From Companilactobacillus mindensis DSM 14500 (GTDB lineage: Bacteria; Bacillota; Bacilli; Lactobacillales; Lactobacillaceae), in contig NZ_AZEZ01000032.1 of NCBI RefSeq assembly GCF_001434275.1, positions 1-57,731 of the forward strand: a stretch of 57,731 bases of DNA. The letters run 5' to 3'. How positions within the stretch are numbered: position 1 is the first letter of the stretch; each line of letters begins with the position of its first letter. Made by a program: the position numbers and the translations under genes. Under the pieces are notes generated by a model. The model was not told where the DNA came from. It worked only from the letters and a program-made list of their open reading frames with translations, and did not search any database. Below, in pieces: positions 15,535-24,460 of this stretch.

Positions 15535-16380
15535 ATGAATATTATGGTAACTGGTGCAAATGGTGGTTATGGAAGTCTGGCGATTGATTATCTTCAAAAA
15601 TTGGCACCGAATGCAAATGTTTATGGCCTGGTCAGAAGTGAAGCTAAGGGAGCAGCCCTGAAAGAAAAAGGAATTCAAATTCGCATTGGTGATTATGCGG
15701 ACTTTGATTCAATGAAAAAGGCTTTAAATGGCATTGATCGGTTATTATTCGTTTCTTCACCGATACCTGGAATTCAAAAGAATGTCGTTGACGCTGCGAT
15801 TGCAAATGATGTTAAATATATTGCTTATACAAGCATTTTTCAGCCTGAATATTCAAAATTCGGCTTGGAGATCAATCATAAGCAGACTGAAGAATGGATC
15901 AAAGAGTCAGGAATTGCTTATACAATTCTAAGAAATAGTTGGTATATGGAAGTTAACCAAGCCTTGTTTGAATATGTTAAGAAAACTGATAAATTTGTTT
16001 ATTTTGCAACAGAAGGTAAACTTTCCTTTGCATTAAAACGGGAATATGCCGAAGCTGGTGCTAGAGTTATTTCTAAGGGAGATTTTGGATCAATAATAAA
16101 TTTAGCAAATACACCTCGAAGCTATGAAGAAATATCACTTGCTGCTCAAAAGGCTGTGGGACATGGATTAGATATTGAGACAGTTAGGAGTAATGAATTT
16201 ATCCCAAAGCTAGTTTCAGCAGGTATTTCAGCAAATTTGACAAACGTATCTGCAGCTTATCAAGAATATACACTCAAGAGAAATAACGGTGAAGAAAGGG
16301 CTGATAAAACTGAATTTGAGAAGATTTTGGGTCATCCGCTAACAAGCTTATCTGATGCCATCAAAGAATTAGAATCTTAA
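15535..16380 (+). CDS. NmrA-like NAD(P)-binding protein / quinone oxidoreductase 2 type
   Basis: 281 aa atypical SDR from ATG 15535 behind GAAGGAG. It opens with the Rossmann motif VTGANGGYG and continues with RLLFVSSP, AYTSIFQ and YTILRNSWYME, a pattern close to QorB/NmrA proteins. Such enzymes bind NAD(P)H and reduce quinones or sense redox state. It is divergent from a TetR regulator and followed by a terminator. The upstream in-frame extension lacks a ribosome site and is AT-rich promoter DNA. Confidence 0.87.
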   Translation: MNIMVTGANGGYGSLAIDYLQKLAPNANVYGLVRSEAKGAALKEKGIQIRIGDYADFDSMKKALNGIDRLLFVSSPIPGIQKNVVDAAIANDVKYIAYTSIFQPEYSKFGLEINHKQTEEWIKESGIAYTILRNSWYMEVNQALFEYVKKTDKFVYFATEGKLSFALKREYAEAGARVISKGDFGSIINLANTPRSYEEISLAAQKAVGHGLDIETVRSNEFIPKLVSAGISANLTNVSAAYQEYTLKRNNGEERADKTEFEKILGHPLTSLSDAIKELES

Positions 16381-16398
16381 TTGAATATAATTTCAAAA

Positions 16399-16443
16399 AA
16401 AGATTGAAGAAGTGTTTTATTTTACTTCTTTGATCGTTTTTTA
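16399..16443 (+). terminator. Terminator after NmrA-like gene
   Basis: Stem GATTGAAGAAGT / ACTTCTTTGATC with two G-T pairs, then a six-T run. Confidence 0.8.
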
Positions 16444-16711
16444 TATAAATGTACGGAACCAAAGATAGTAAAGAAATGACTATAAAAATGTGCCGCTTTT
16501 CTGAGCACATTCAAAGATACGACTTCACTTTAAAATTTTTATCGAAATCCTTTTTTTCAAACATTATCTGCAATTGAGAATAACGAAACTACATCATAAT
16601 GTTATAATTACAAACGGATTATTAAATTTTATTATATATATGCCAATGATTTTCTTATAAAGAAATGAGATATATTTATTTTTTTCGTGGCTTAAAAGGG
16701 GATTATTATTC
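16444..16711 (+). other. AT-rich intergenic stretch before DMT gene
   Basis: Holds a small hairpin TGTGC...GCACA (about 16491-16511) and a -10-like TATAAT near 16603, but no convincing -35. A 42-codon frame (16449-16577) has no ribosome site and I do not call it a gene. Confidence 0.5.
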
Positions 16712-17641
16712 ATGAGTGATAAAGGAGTAATATCATCAAGCGATAAAAAACGGGGAATAGCTATTTCGCTTGTTAGTCAGACTCTTTGGGGGATGGCAGG
16801 GAATGTTGCGCAGTATCTCTTTGTGGCCACTGCTATTACAGTTGAATGGTTAGTGAGTTTTAGATTGATTTTGGCAGGAATCATTCTTTTAGTATTTTGG
16901 GGAGTAACACACGGTTTTAAAGATTTGATGGCAATTTGGGAGAGTAAACAAAGTGCTTTTATGCTGATTCTATTCAGCGTGTTTGGAATGTTAGGAATTC
17001 AGTTAACTTATTTCATGACTATTAATTACAGTAATGCTGCCACTGCTACAGTCTTACAATTTACTTCACCAGTATTGATCATTGGGTATTTAGCGTTACG
17101 AAATCGTAAACTGCCTAATCGAGTCGATGCTATCACAGTGGTAGTAGCGGTCATTGGAACCTTTTTGCTGATTACTGAAGGGCATTTGAACGCCTTGAGT
17201 ATTTCGATGACGGCCTTGATCTGGGGATTTTTGACAGCGGTGACAGATTCAATTTACATTTTATTGCCTAAAAAATTGTTGATAAAATATGGAGCCGTAC
17301 CAGTAGTGGCATGGTCATTTCTTATCGGTGGTTTAGTAATGAACGTGGTTCATCCAATTTGGGTCGGTTTGCCAGCTTTTACTTGGACGATTTTTTGGGC
17401 CTTGGTATTCATGGTGATTCCAGCGACAACGTTTGCATACTTGATGGAGTTACAGAGTGTGCCATTGTTAAAGCCAGAGATGGTGGCAATCTTGCAGTCA
17501 GTTGAGCCGATTACTTCAACTTTGATTGCCGTTATCTTTATGGGAGTTACTTTCAACTGGGTCGGTTCCTTAGGGATAATTTTAGTTATTGCAACAGTGT
17601 TTATTCAAGCATTAGCTAGTCGAACTAACAAGATGAAATAA
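16712..17641 (+). CDS. EamA/DMT superfamily transporter
   Basis: 309 aa with ten predicted transmembrane helices in two EamA repeats. The first starts with ISLVSQTLWGMAGNVAQYLF and the second with ALIWGFLTAVTDSIYILLPKKLL; the conserved Pro-Glu segment VPLLKPEMVAILQSVEPI is present in the second half. It resembles the YicL-like carboxylate/amino-acid/amine exporters, but the substrate is not predictable. Single gene with terminators on both sides. Confidence 0.88.
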   Translation: MSDKGVISSSDKKRGIAISLVSQTLWGMAGNVAQYLFVATAITVEWLVSFRLILAGIILLVFWGVTHGFKDLMAIWESKQSAFMLILFSVFGMLGIQLTYFMTINYSNAATATVLQFTSPVLIIGYLALRNRKLPNRVDAITVVVAVIGTFLLITEGHLNALSISMTALIWGFLTAVTDSIYILLPKKLLIKYGAVPVVAWSFLIGGLVMNVVHPIWVGLPAFTWTIFWALVFMVIPATTFAYLMELQSVPLLKPEMVAILQSVEPITSTLIAVIFMGVTFNWVGSLGIILVIATVFIQALASRTNKMK

Positions 17642-17654
17642 CGTTAAATTCATA

Positions 17655-17702
17655 TCAAAAAAGTAGGTCATCATTTGTAAAATGATAATCTACTTTTTTT
17701 TA
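17655..17702. terminator. Bidirectional terminator
   Basis: Interrupted stem AAAAAGTAG..ATCATTT / AAATGAT..CTACTTTTT between convergent genes. Confidence 0.85.
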
Positions 17703-17707
17703 CTATA

Positions 17708-18571
17708 TTATAGGAAGTCTTCTTTATAATCTTCAATGAAATTTTGAATGTTTCGTGGCTTATGACCTAAAACTTTGGCAGCGGTGTCAGTCACTTCTTT
17801 TGCGTTACCAAGTTGGGTGATCAGATAAAGCATTACCATTACATTAACAAAATCTTTTTTAAGACCCCTTTGTAACATAACTTTGCGAAATTTCAATAGA
17901 CTGGGACGATTGTAAGTATATGTTGTTCCTAAGGTTTTAGTCATAATTTGGGCAACCTCTGAATAAGATAGTGCCATTGGGCCTGTGATATTTAATTTTT
18001 GATTGATGTATCGACTGTCTAAAAGGGTGATACCAGCTATTTCACCAATGTCTCTAGTGTCGATGAAACTAGTTCGTGAATTGCCAGCAGGTACGAATAG
18101 ATCGTGATTTTTTTGAAGATCTTCTTTGTGAGTCGTGTTGAGATTTTGCATAAAGAAACTTGGTCTGATGAAGGTATATGGCAATTCCAAATCTAAAATC
18201 AGTTGTTCAATTTTGTGATGCGGCGTCATAGGATTTTTTTCAACTCCTAATAGTGACACGAAGACAATTTGTTCAATGTTTTTTTGCTTAGCAAATTTTA
18301 AAAAGGGCAACATATCAGTTTTAGGATCAGCCAGTTGTGGTGGACGGACAAAGAAAACTTTGTTTACACCGTCGAAAGCAGCTTCAAAAGTTGTAGGATC
18401 TAAAAAGTCAAAGTGTTTAATTTCAACTGTATCCATTCCTTGGAACTTATTGGCAGATTTAGTTAAATTATGAACGCCGGCAATTATCCTAATTTGTTTT
18501 TGATTTAGGTATTGAATCAAAGGCCAGCCAATATTGCCAGTCCCACCAATTATTAATATTTTATCAGTCAT
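17708..18571 (-). CDS. NmrA-like NAD(P)-binding protein
   Basis: 287 aa atypical SDR. Rossmann motif IIGGTGNIGWPL at residues 6-17, then VFFVRPPQL, FVSLLGVEKN and PYTFIRPSFFMQNL, a set typical of NmrA/HSCARG and azoreductase-like proteins that bind NADP(H) without the classical Tyr-Lys pair. An AGGAG site precedes the ATG. It stands alone. Exact role, redox sensing or reduction, is not visible from sequence. Confidence 0.87.
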   Translation of the reverse strand: MTDKILIIGGTGNIGWPLIQYLNQKQIRIIAGVHNLTKSANKFQGMDTVEIKHFDFLDPTTFEAAFDGVNKVFFVRPPQLADPKTDMLPFLKFAKQKNIEQIVFVSLLGVEKNPMTPHHKIEQLILDLELPYTFIRPSFFMQNLNTTHKEDLQKNHDLFVPAGNSRTSFIDTRDIGEIAGITLLDSRYINQKLNITGPMALSYSEVAQIMTKTLGTTYTYNRPSLLKFRKVMLQRGLKKDFVNVMVMLYLITQLGNAKEVTDTAAKVLGHKPRNIQNFIEDYKEDFL

Positions 18572-18721
18572 TTTGATTGCTCCTAAAAAGGAAATTTATA
18601 TTAATATTATAATCTAGCAAAATAATTAAAACACAAGAAATCGAGAAACGCCGTCCATGATATAATTATCAGTATCTTATTTACTGTACTTAAAGGATAG
18701 TTTGGATTTATGGAGGATCAC

Positions 18722-20920
18722 ATGGCAACAAAAACAGAAAATAATCTGATCGATTTAGCTCAACCAGTTCATCAACAATTAAGTCAATTTCGAGTTCAAC
18801 AGATTCAAGCGGTATTAAATCTGTTGGAAGATGGCAACACAGTTCCATTCATTGCTCGTTATCGAAAAGAAATGACGGGAACTTTGGATGAAGTTGCCAT
18901 TCGTCAAATTGAAGATGAGGCTAATCGCTTGATGAAACTCAATCAACGTCGTGAGGATGTTTTGAAGTTGATTCAAGAACAAGGTAAGTTGACGCCTAAC
19001 CTAAAAAAGCAATTGGAACAAGCAACTGTTTTACAACAAGTTGAAGATTTGTATCTTCCTTACAAACAAAAGCGTCGTACCAAAGCTACTATTGCTCGTG
19101 AAGCTGGTCTAGAACCGTTGGCTGACTGGTTATTGACTTTCCCCAAGAGTGGATTAGATGCCAAAGCAAAGACCTTTATTGCTAAAGATAAAGATTTGCC
19201 AGATTTAGATTCTGTTTGGGATGGTGTCCATGAGATCTTAGCTGAAACTTTCAGTGATCGAGCTGATTTTCGTGAATGGATTCGTGGCTACACGTGGCAA
19301 AACGGTCAATTAACTAGCAAGGTCAAACGTGGCGCTAAAGAAAAAGATGAACAACAAGTTTATGCGACTTACTATGATTTTCAACAAGCCTTGAAACAGT
19401 TGCCACCTTATCGAGTATTGGCCATTAATCGTGGTGAAAAAGAGAAAATTTTGACTGTCGGAATCGATGTGGATCCAACGGCAATTTTACGTTTTGGACA
19501 CTCGCATTTAGTTCACCAGCACCAAGAACCAGCAGTGGCAAAAATTGACGCTGCTTTCGAGGATGCCTATAAACGATTCTTAGGACCAGCTATCGAACGT
19601 GAATTGCGTCGTCAATTGTCTGATAAAGCTGATACCCATGCGATTCAAGTCTTTGGCAATAATCTGTACCATCTTTTGATGCAGGCACCGTTGAAAGGTA
19701 AAGTCGTGATGGGTTTTGATCCGGCTTATCGAACTGGCTGCAAGTTAGCCATCATGGATAAAAATGGTCGTTTCTTGGCTAAACAAGTTATTTATCCGCA
19801 CAAACCAGCTAGCAGTAAACAACGAGAGGCTGCCGGTCCCGAATTTAAGAAATTACTCAAAAAGTATCACGTTGAAATGATTGCTATCGGTAATGGAACT
19901 GCCAGTCGTGAATCAGAAGAGTTTGTCAGTGAAATTTTGAAGACCTTGGACCATCCAGTGTATTACGTAATCGTCAATGAAGCAGGAGCGTCAGTATATT
20001 CTGCCAGCGCCAATGCTCGTAAGGAATTCGCTGATTTACACGTTGAAGAACGTTCGGCTATCAGTATCGGTCGTCGTTTGCAAGATCCACTAGCTGAATT
20101 GATCAAAGTTGATCCTAAAGCTATTGGGGTTGGTCAATATCAACATGATGTTCCTGAGAAGGCTTTGGATGAACAACTAGACCGAGTCGTTGAAACGGCA
20201 GTTAACCAAGTTGGAGTCAATTTGAATACTGCCAGTCCCGAGTTATTGACACATATTTCAGGTTTGACCGCTACGACTGCTAAAAATATCGTCAAGTTTC
20301 GAGATGAAAATGGAGCTTTTGATAATCGAAAGATTTTGAAGTCTGTACCAAGATTAGGACCTAAAGCCTATCAACAAGCGGTTGGCTTCTTGAGAATCAT
20401 TGCTGGAAGTGATCCATTGGATAATACCGATATTCATCCGGAAAGTTATGCGGCTGCTCGTACATTGTTAACGGGAATTGATGCTAGTCCTGATATTATT
20501 GGCACAGCCGACTTACAACAAAAATTAAGTAAGCTAAATAAGACGGAATGGGCTCAAAAATTGGATATTGGTGAAGCAACTTTGACTGATATTATCGATG
20601 GTCTAAGTAAACCGGGGCGTGATCTGCGTGATAGCATGCCAGCTCCATTGTTGCGTCAAGACGTTTTGACAATGGCCGATTTAAAACCAGGGATGGAACT
20701 GCAAGGAACGGTCAGAAACGTGATCGACTTTGGTGCTTTCGTTGATATTGGTGTCAAACAGGATGGCTTAGTCCATATTTCACAACTTTCCGATCATTTT
20801 GTCAGTGATCCAAGTACTGTGGTGACAATTGGTGATATCGTAACGGTTTGGGTACTCAGTGTTGATGAGAATCGGAACCGAATTCAGTTGACGATGCGAA
20901 ATGATAAAAAAGATATGTGA
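18722..20920 (+). CDS. tex: Tex-like RNA-binding transcription accessory protein
   Basis: 732 aa. An N-terminal helical Tex domain (FIARYRKEMTGTLDEV; VEDLYLPYKQKRRTKA), a YqgF/RNase H-like domain from about 326 (VMGFDPAYRTGCKLAI), a helix-hairpin-helix region near 500-565 (VGVNLNTASPELLTHISGL) and a C-terminal S1 domain from about 650 (GTVRNVIDFGAFVDIGVKQDGLVHISQLS). Tex binds RNA and associates with transcription complexes. ATG 18722 is preceded by GGAGG; the ATG at 18710 overlaps that site. Length is normal for the family. Confidence 0.97.
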   Translation: MATKTENNLIDLAQPVHQQLSQFRVQQIQAVLNLLEDGNTVPFIARYRKEMTGTLDEVAIRQIEDEANRLMKLNQRREDVLKLIQEQGKLTPNLKKQLEQATVLQQVEDLYLPYKQKRRTKATIAREAGLEPLADWLLTFPKSGLDAKAKTFIAKDKDLPDLDSVWDGVHEILAETFSDRADFREWIRGYTWQNGQLTSKVKRGAKEKDEQQVYATYYDFQQALKQLPPYRVLAINRGEKEKILTVGIDVDPTAILRFGHSHLVHQHQEPAVAKIDAAFEDAYKRFLGPAIERELRRQLSDKADTHAIQVFGNNLYHLLMQAPLKGKVVMGFDPAYRTGCKLAIMDKNGRFLAKQVIYPHKPASSKQREAAGPEFKKLLKKYHVEMIAIGNGTASRESEEFVSEILKTLDHPVYYVIVNEAGASVYSASANARKEFADLHVEERSAISIGRRLQDPLAELIKVDPKAIGVGQYQHDVPEKALDEQLDRVVETAVNQVGVNLNTASPELLTHISGLTATTAKNIVKFRDENGAFDNRKILKSVPRLGPKAYQQAVGFLRIIAGSDPLDNTDIHPESYAAARTLLTGIDASPDIIGTADLQQKLSKLNKTEWAQKLDIGEATLTDIIDGLSKPGRDLRDSMPAPLLRQDVLTMADLKPGMELQGTVRNVIDFGAFVDIGVKQDGLVHISQLSDHFVSDPSTVVTIGDIVTVWVLSVDENRNRIQLTMRNDKKDM

Positions 20921-20973
20921 TCAGTCAATTTGTTTTCACTGGGATATATTGCTAAATATAATTGGAGTGAAAA

Positions 20974-21549
20974 ATGGAAGTCAAAAATCTTTTAAAAATC
21001 AATGATATTCAGGAGTTTCGTGATTGGTTAACAAAAAATAGCCGTCGAGAAAATGAGTGTTGGATATTTGTAAAAAAAGGTAAAAACAAGCCTAGTGATA
21101 GTATCTGGTATTTGGATGCCGTTGAGCAAGCGCTTTGCTTTGGCTGGATCGATACGATGCACAAAAATATTGATGGCGTCAATATGCAAAGGTTCACACC
21201 GCGGACTAAAAACAGTTCATGGTCGGAATTGAATAAAGAACGATGCCGAAGGTTAGAAAAGCTTGGTCAGATGACTGAAGCAGGCAGAGTTGTCTTACCA
21301 AATTTAACAACGAATAATTTTCAAATTGATAATGATATTGCAAAACGTTTTAATGAGAATTCGCAAGCCTGGGACAATTTTAAAAGCTTCCCCGAACTTT
21401 ATCAGCGAGTGAGAATCGATTCTATTCAACGTGATAAGAGTAAAGATCGAGAAGTTTTTGAAAAACGTTTGAATAAATTAATAACTAATTCAGAACGGAA
21501 TAAAATGTTTGGAGATTGGAATGATTACGGTCGGCTACTAGATTATTGA
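20974..21549 (+). CDS. YdeI/OmdA-like protein
   Basis: 191 aa of the YdeI/OmpD-associated family: the signature WLTKNSRRENECWIFVKKGKN, then DAVEQALCFGWIDTMHKNID and RFTPRTKNSSWSELNKERCRRL. The family has been linked to resistance to cationic peptides and to bacteriocin protection in other bacteria (family knowledge), but the activity is unclear. It has its own GGAG site 54 bp after tex and is closely followed by a small membrane protein. Confidence 0.85.
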   Translation: MEVKNLLKINDIQEFRDWLTKNSRRENECWIFVKKGKNKPSDSIWYLDAVEQALCFGWIDTMHKNIDGVNMQRFTPRTKNSSWSELNKERCRRLEKLGQMTEAGRVVLPNLTTNNFQIDNDIAKRFNENSQAWDNFKSFPELYQRVRIDSIQRDKSKDREVFEKRLNKLITNSERNKMFGDWNDYGRLLDY

Positions 21550-21570
21550 TTTCTGTTGAGGAGGGCTTTT

Positions 21571-21783
21571 ATGAAAAAAATTAAATCGCACTTTTTTTCC
21601 ATAGGTTTCCTGTTAATTACTGTTGGTATAGCTTTTTATGCGATGTATTTAGGTGATGATATTTTACCAGATGGCACAGTCGTTGAAACGGGTCGGATGT
21701 TGATGCCATTCATGTTGCTTGCTTTTATTTGTTTCGTTATTTCTCTGATTGTGGAATATTTTCACAACAAAAAGATTCATTAA
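21571..21783 (+). CDS. Small two-helix membrane protein (DUF3955-like)
   Basis: 70 aa from ATG 21571 behind GAGGAGGG. Two hydrophobic helices (about 8-28 and 45-63) flank a short loop DDILPDGTVVETGRML. A DG-E-P-type loop between two helices recalls DUF3955 proteins; the match is tentative. It follows the YdeI-like gene by 21 bp and ends before a terminator, so the two are probably cotranscribed. Confidence 0.65.
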   Translation: MKKIKSHFFSIGFLLITVGIAFYAMYLGDDILPDGTVVETGRMLMPFMLLAFICFVISLIVEYFHNKKIH

Positions 21784-21803
21784 CGAACTTGATATAAAAT
21801 TTA

Positions 21804-21857
21804 AAAATTCCTAGCGCTATTAGACGTAATCTAATGACGTTAGGAATATTTTTTTGG
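21804..21857 (+). terminator. Terminator before jet operon
   Basis: Stem AATTCCTA...ATTAG / CTAAT...TTAGGAAT with T-run. Confidence 0.85.
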
Positions 21858-21929
21858 AGTCGTTTTAGGTATTGCATGACCTATAATTTTTAGTCATACT
21901 TGAATTATCAATGTAAAAAGGAATAGATA

Positions 21930-23450
21930 ATGGTCCTAAAAATAAAGCAAGAATTGAAAGATTTACTAACTGCTACTAATCTTGGTCAGAGCCGTGATCA
22001 CCCGTTAGCTGGGTGGAATGTTTTGACAATTTTATATGGAAATCGAATCAGTTTGGACACGCCGAGAACATTTAAGTTTATCAGTGACCAGTACAACAAT
22101 TACTTGGATATTGAAAATGATGAAAGTCCTATTTCTGATACAGTTTTGAAAAATGTTTTAGATGTCTTAAATGACCAAGCCCATCTAATCGAAACTTTTC
22201 CGCGTAAAATACGGGTCCTAATGAATAGCGGTAATTATCATATGCAACAAGCCTCAGTTTACCGAATTACCAGTCGAGGCATCGAATACTTAAATTTGAT
22301 TCCCAAAGTATTGGATGCTGAAAGTACAGTGACGGCTAATACTAATCGAATCGATGAGTACTGCGATTTAATTAAAAAAATAAGCCACTTTGAGGAAGAC
22401 GATACTAGTACTGAATTATTCAATAACTTTCACAATATGTTGTCGGCTTATTCAGATGTCATGAAAGGAATGCACAAACTCAGTGAGGACTTGGAAGAAT
22501 TGGCCAATGATTTGGCCTTTGATCGTGGTGGCAAAGTAGCTGAACATCTTCAGGTAATGTTGAATGACCAAGCACTTCCGGCTTTACGAAAGTTGGTGGA
22601 TCAAGGGCCTAAATTGCAATATCTCGATGAGCAACCTAACTTTTCTGATCAAGTTGCCCGTAGTCGTCAAGGAAAAGGAAGTCTGGAAGTTAGTCGAGCT
22701 TTAAACGATGAAGTGAAACTATCGAGTCAATTTCAGCAAGATAAAAGCTATGTGGAGACGCAATTGCAGGAACTGTCGACTAGTTTTGAACCAACAAAAA
22801 CTGCAATCGACAGTAGTTATGATTCAATTTATTTGATCTACATTCGCATCATAGGTGTTAATGACTTGTTGATTCAAGAATATGACCATATCAATCAGCA
22901 AACAGTTGATATTAAAGAACTGACTAAAGATATCGATTCTCTATTGCAAAATTATCAGCAATTGTCGATTCCCGAACAGATTCCACGACACTTAGGACAA
23001 GATAGAAATCTTGAAAATATCAGTACTGACGATTTACTTGACGCTACGACTTTAGGACCGATAAAGTACCAAGCTGTGGATGCTAAAAAACGTGTAGCAA
23101 CTTTAGCTGATAATCCTGAGATCGCTGAAGATGAAGTAAATAATACGTTGAATAATCAAAATGATTTAGCAGAGTTTAAAAAATTAGTCATGATAGACGA
23201 TCTTCATGGAAAGGTTGACCGTGATTTGGAATTACATTCTATGGTCGCAAGAGATGAGATCATCAAGCTCTATAGTGCTTCCGGTTATGATCATTATGAA
23301 AGTTTTACGATTTTTGGTCGTCCGATAAAAAAGGCGGAGCCAATTGTCAAAGCAGGTCGAGTAAAAATTCACTGTGGCAAAGAAAAATATGCTGTTTATT
23401 TACCAACGGGGTTTAGTTTTGAGTTTGGAACAAGGAGGAAATTTAATTGA
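21930..23450 (+). CDS. jetA: JetA/MksF-like kleisin subunit of Wadjet-type system
   Basis: 506 aa, mainly helical. A winged-helix-like N-terminus (HPLAGWNVLTILYGN; SPISDTVLKNVLDVLNDQAHLIE) is followed by a long helical core (about 140-340) and a compact C-terminal domain ending SFEFGTRRKFN. I do not see a diagnostic motif; the call rests on size, secondary-structure pattern, and its place as first of four overlapping genes before a MukB/SMC-like ATPase and a TOPRIM protein. As kleisin it would bridge the JetC heads. Its TGA overlaps the jetB start (TTGA). The gene starts at ATG 21930 behind AAGGA. Confidence 0.72.
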   Translation: MVLKIKQELKDLLTATNLGQSRDHPLAGWNVLTILYGNRISLDTPRTFKFISDQYNNYLDIENDESPISDTVLKNVLDVLNDQAHLIETFPRKIRVLMNSGNYHMQQASVYRITSRGIEYLNLIPKVLDAESTVTANTNRIDEYCDLIKKISHFEEDDTSTELFNNFHNMLSAYSDVMKGMHKLSEDLEELANDLAFDRGGKVAEHLQVMLNDQALPALRKLVDQGPKLQYLDEQPNFSDQVARSRQGKGSLEVSRALNDEVKLSSQFQQDKSYVETQLQELSTSFEPTKTAIDSSYDSIYLIYIRIIGVNDLLIQEYDHINQQTVDIKELTKDIDSLLQNYQQLSIPEQIPRHLGQDRNLENISTDDLLDATTLGPIKYQAVDAKKRVATLADNPEIAEDEVNNTLNNQNDLAEFKKLVMIDDLHGKVDRDLELHSMVARDEIIKLYSASGYDHYESFTIFGRPIKKAEPIVKAGRVKIHCGKEKYAVYLPTGFSFEFGTRRKFN

Positions 23451-24460
23451 CGACCAAATTATCAAATTCAGAATGTACTATTATCAATCAATTACTCGAT
23501 ACGGGGGTGTTTACCAGCAGTGTTACTAGGCAAACATCTAAATCTAAAATAGATGTGATCAATTCTTTGAAAAAAGGTTCGACCCAACAACGGATCAATA
23601 AATATTTGGATGATCTATTGGGTATGAAACCGGAGAATTTTCAAGAGAATTTATTATTGTTACTGAGCTCTTCATCAGAAACTGCAGAGAATATTCATGT
23701 GATATTGGCGACTTTAAAAACGATTATCAATCTCCCTGATTTGCAAAATAATCAAGATGATCGAGTGGTTGAGACTGCAGCTGTCGTCCGGCAAGTTCAC
23801 AGTGAAGTGGTCGAACTGGATGAAAAGGTTATTTATCGGTTGATAGTGAAACTTTTTGTGGATCGTTTTCAGTTATTTACACCAGATCTGCCCGAATACG
23901 AGGATATGGAACATGATCAAGAAGTTACCGAATTTTGGGATGTGGATCCTAATTTCAATTTCTTTGCTCAAGGAATGGTTAATTATCTAAAAAATAGCGT
24001 TACTTCAAATAAATTAACGATAATTCAACAAGTTAATCGAGCTTTATTGATCCATCGATACTTGAGTCCAAAAAATTCACCAAGATTGTGGATGGAGTTA
24101 TTGAAAAATAAAGAAGAAATAGCACAACAGTGGTCGCAACTAGGACGATTTGATTTGGAATGTGGCAATAACTATGCACTGTTACTAGATAAGACACGTC
24201 AACCAAGCAAATCTAAACAAGCGGCTGTAGCAATTGCGGTTGCCCAAAAAATTCATGAAGGAATTCCAGAAAATGAACTGATGGCAGAAATTAAAAAAGT
24301 AACAAAGAAAGTGTTAACAAAGTCAACAGTCAGTCCAAGTTTAGTCAAGCAAGCATTGTTGGAATTCGATTTAGTGGAGATTAAAAATGATTTTGTCAGT
24401 CCTACCGTTATTGTTAAAAGGTTTGCTTTTTCAAATGATTTGTTAGGGGATAATAGTTAA
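23447..24460 (+). CDS. jetB: JetB/MksE-like KITE subunit of Wadjet-type system
   Basis: 337 aa from TTG 23447, eight bases behind AGGAGG and overlapping jetA by 4 bp. A helical N-terminus (about 1-110) is followed by winged-helix-like segments; QWSQLGRFDLECGNNYALLLDKTRQPS near 245-272 and LVKQALLEFDLVEIKNDFVSPTVIVKRFAF at the end resemble the paired winged helices of MksE/KITE proteins. The call depends mainly on operon position. Its TAA shares one base with the jetC ATG, implying translational coupling and a shared complex. Confidence 0.7.
   Translation: MTTKLSNSECTIINQLLDTGVFTSSVTRQTSKSKIDVINSLKKGSTQQRINKYLDDLLGMKPENFQENLLLLLSSSSETAENIHVILATLKTIINLPDLQNNQDDRVVETAAVVRQVHSEVVELDEKVIYRLIVKLFVDRFQLFTPDLPEYEDMEHDQEVTEFWDVDPNFNFFAQGMVNYLKNSVTSNKLTIIQQVNRALLIHRYLSPKNSPRLWMELLKNKEEIAQQWSQLGRFDLECGNNYALLLDKTRQPSKSKQAAVAIAVAQKIHEGIPENELMAEIKKVTKKVLTKSTVSPSLVKQALLEFDLVEIKNDFVSPTVIVKRFAFSNDLLGDNS

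Noticed and set aside
16449-16577. 42-codon frame in the intergenic region before the DMT transporter
   Set aside because: No ribosome site, unusual composition, no recognised similarity; left as intergenic.
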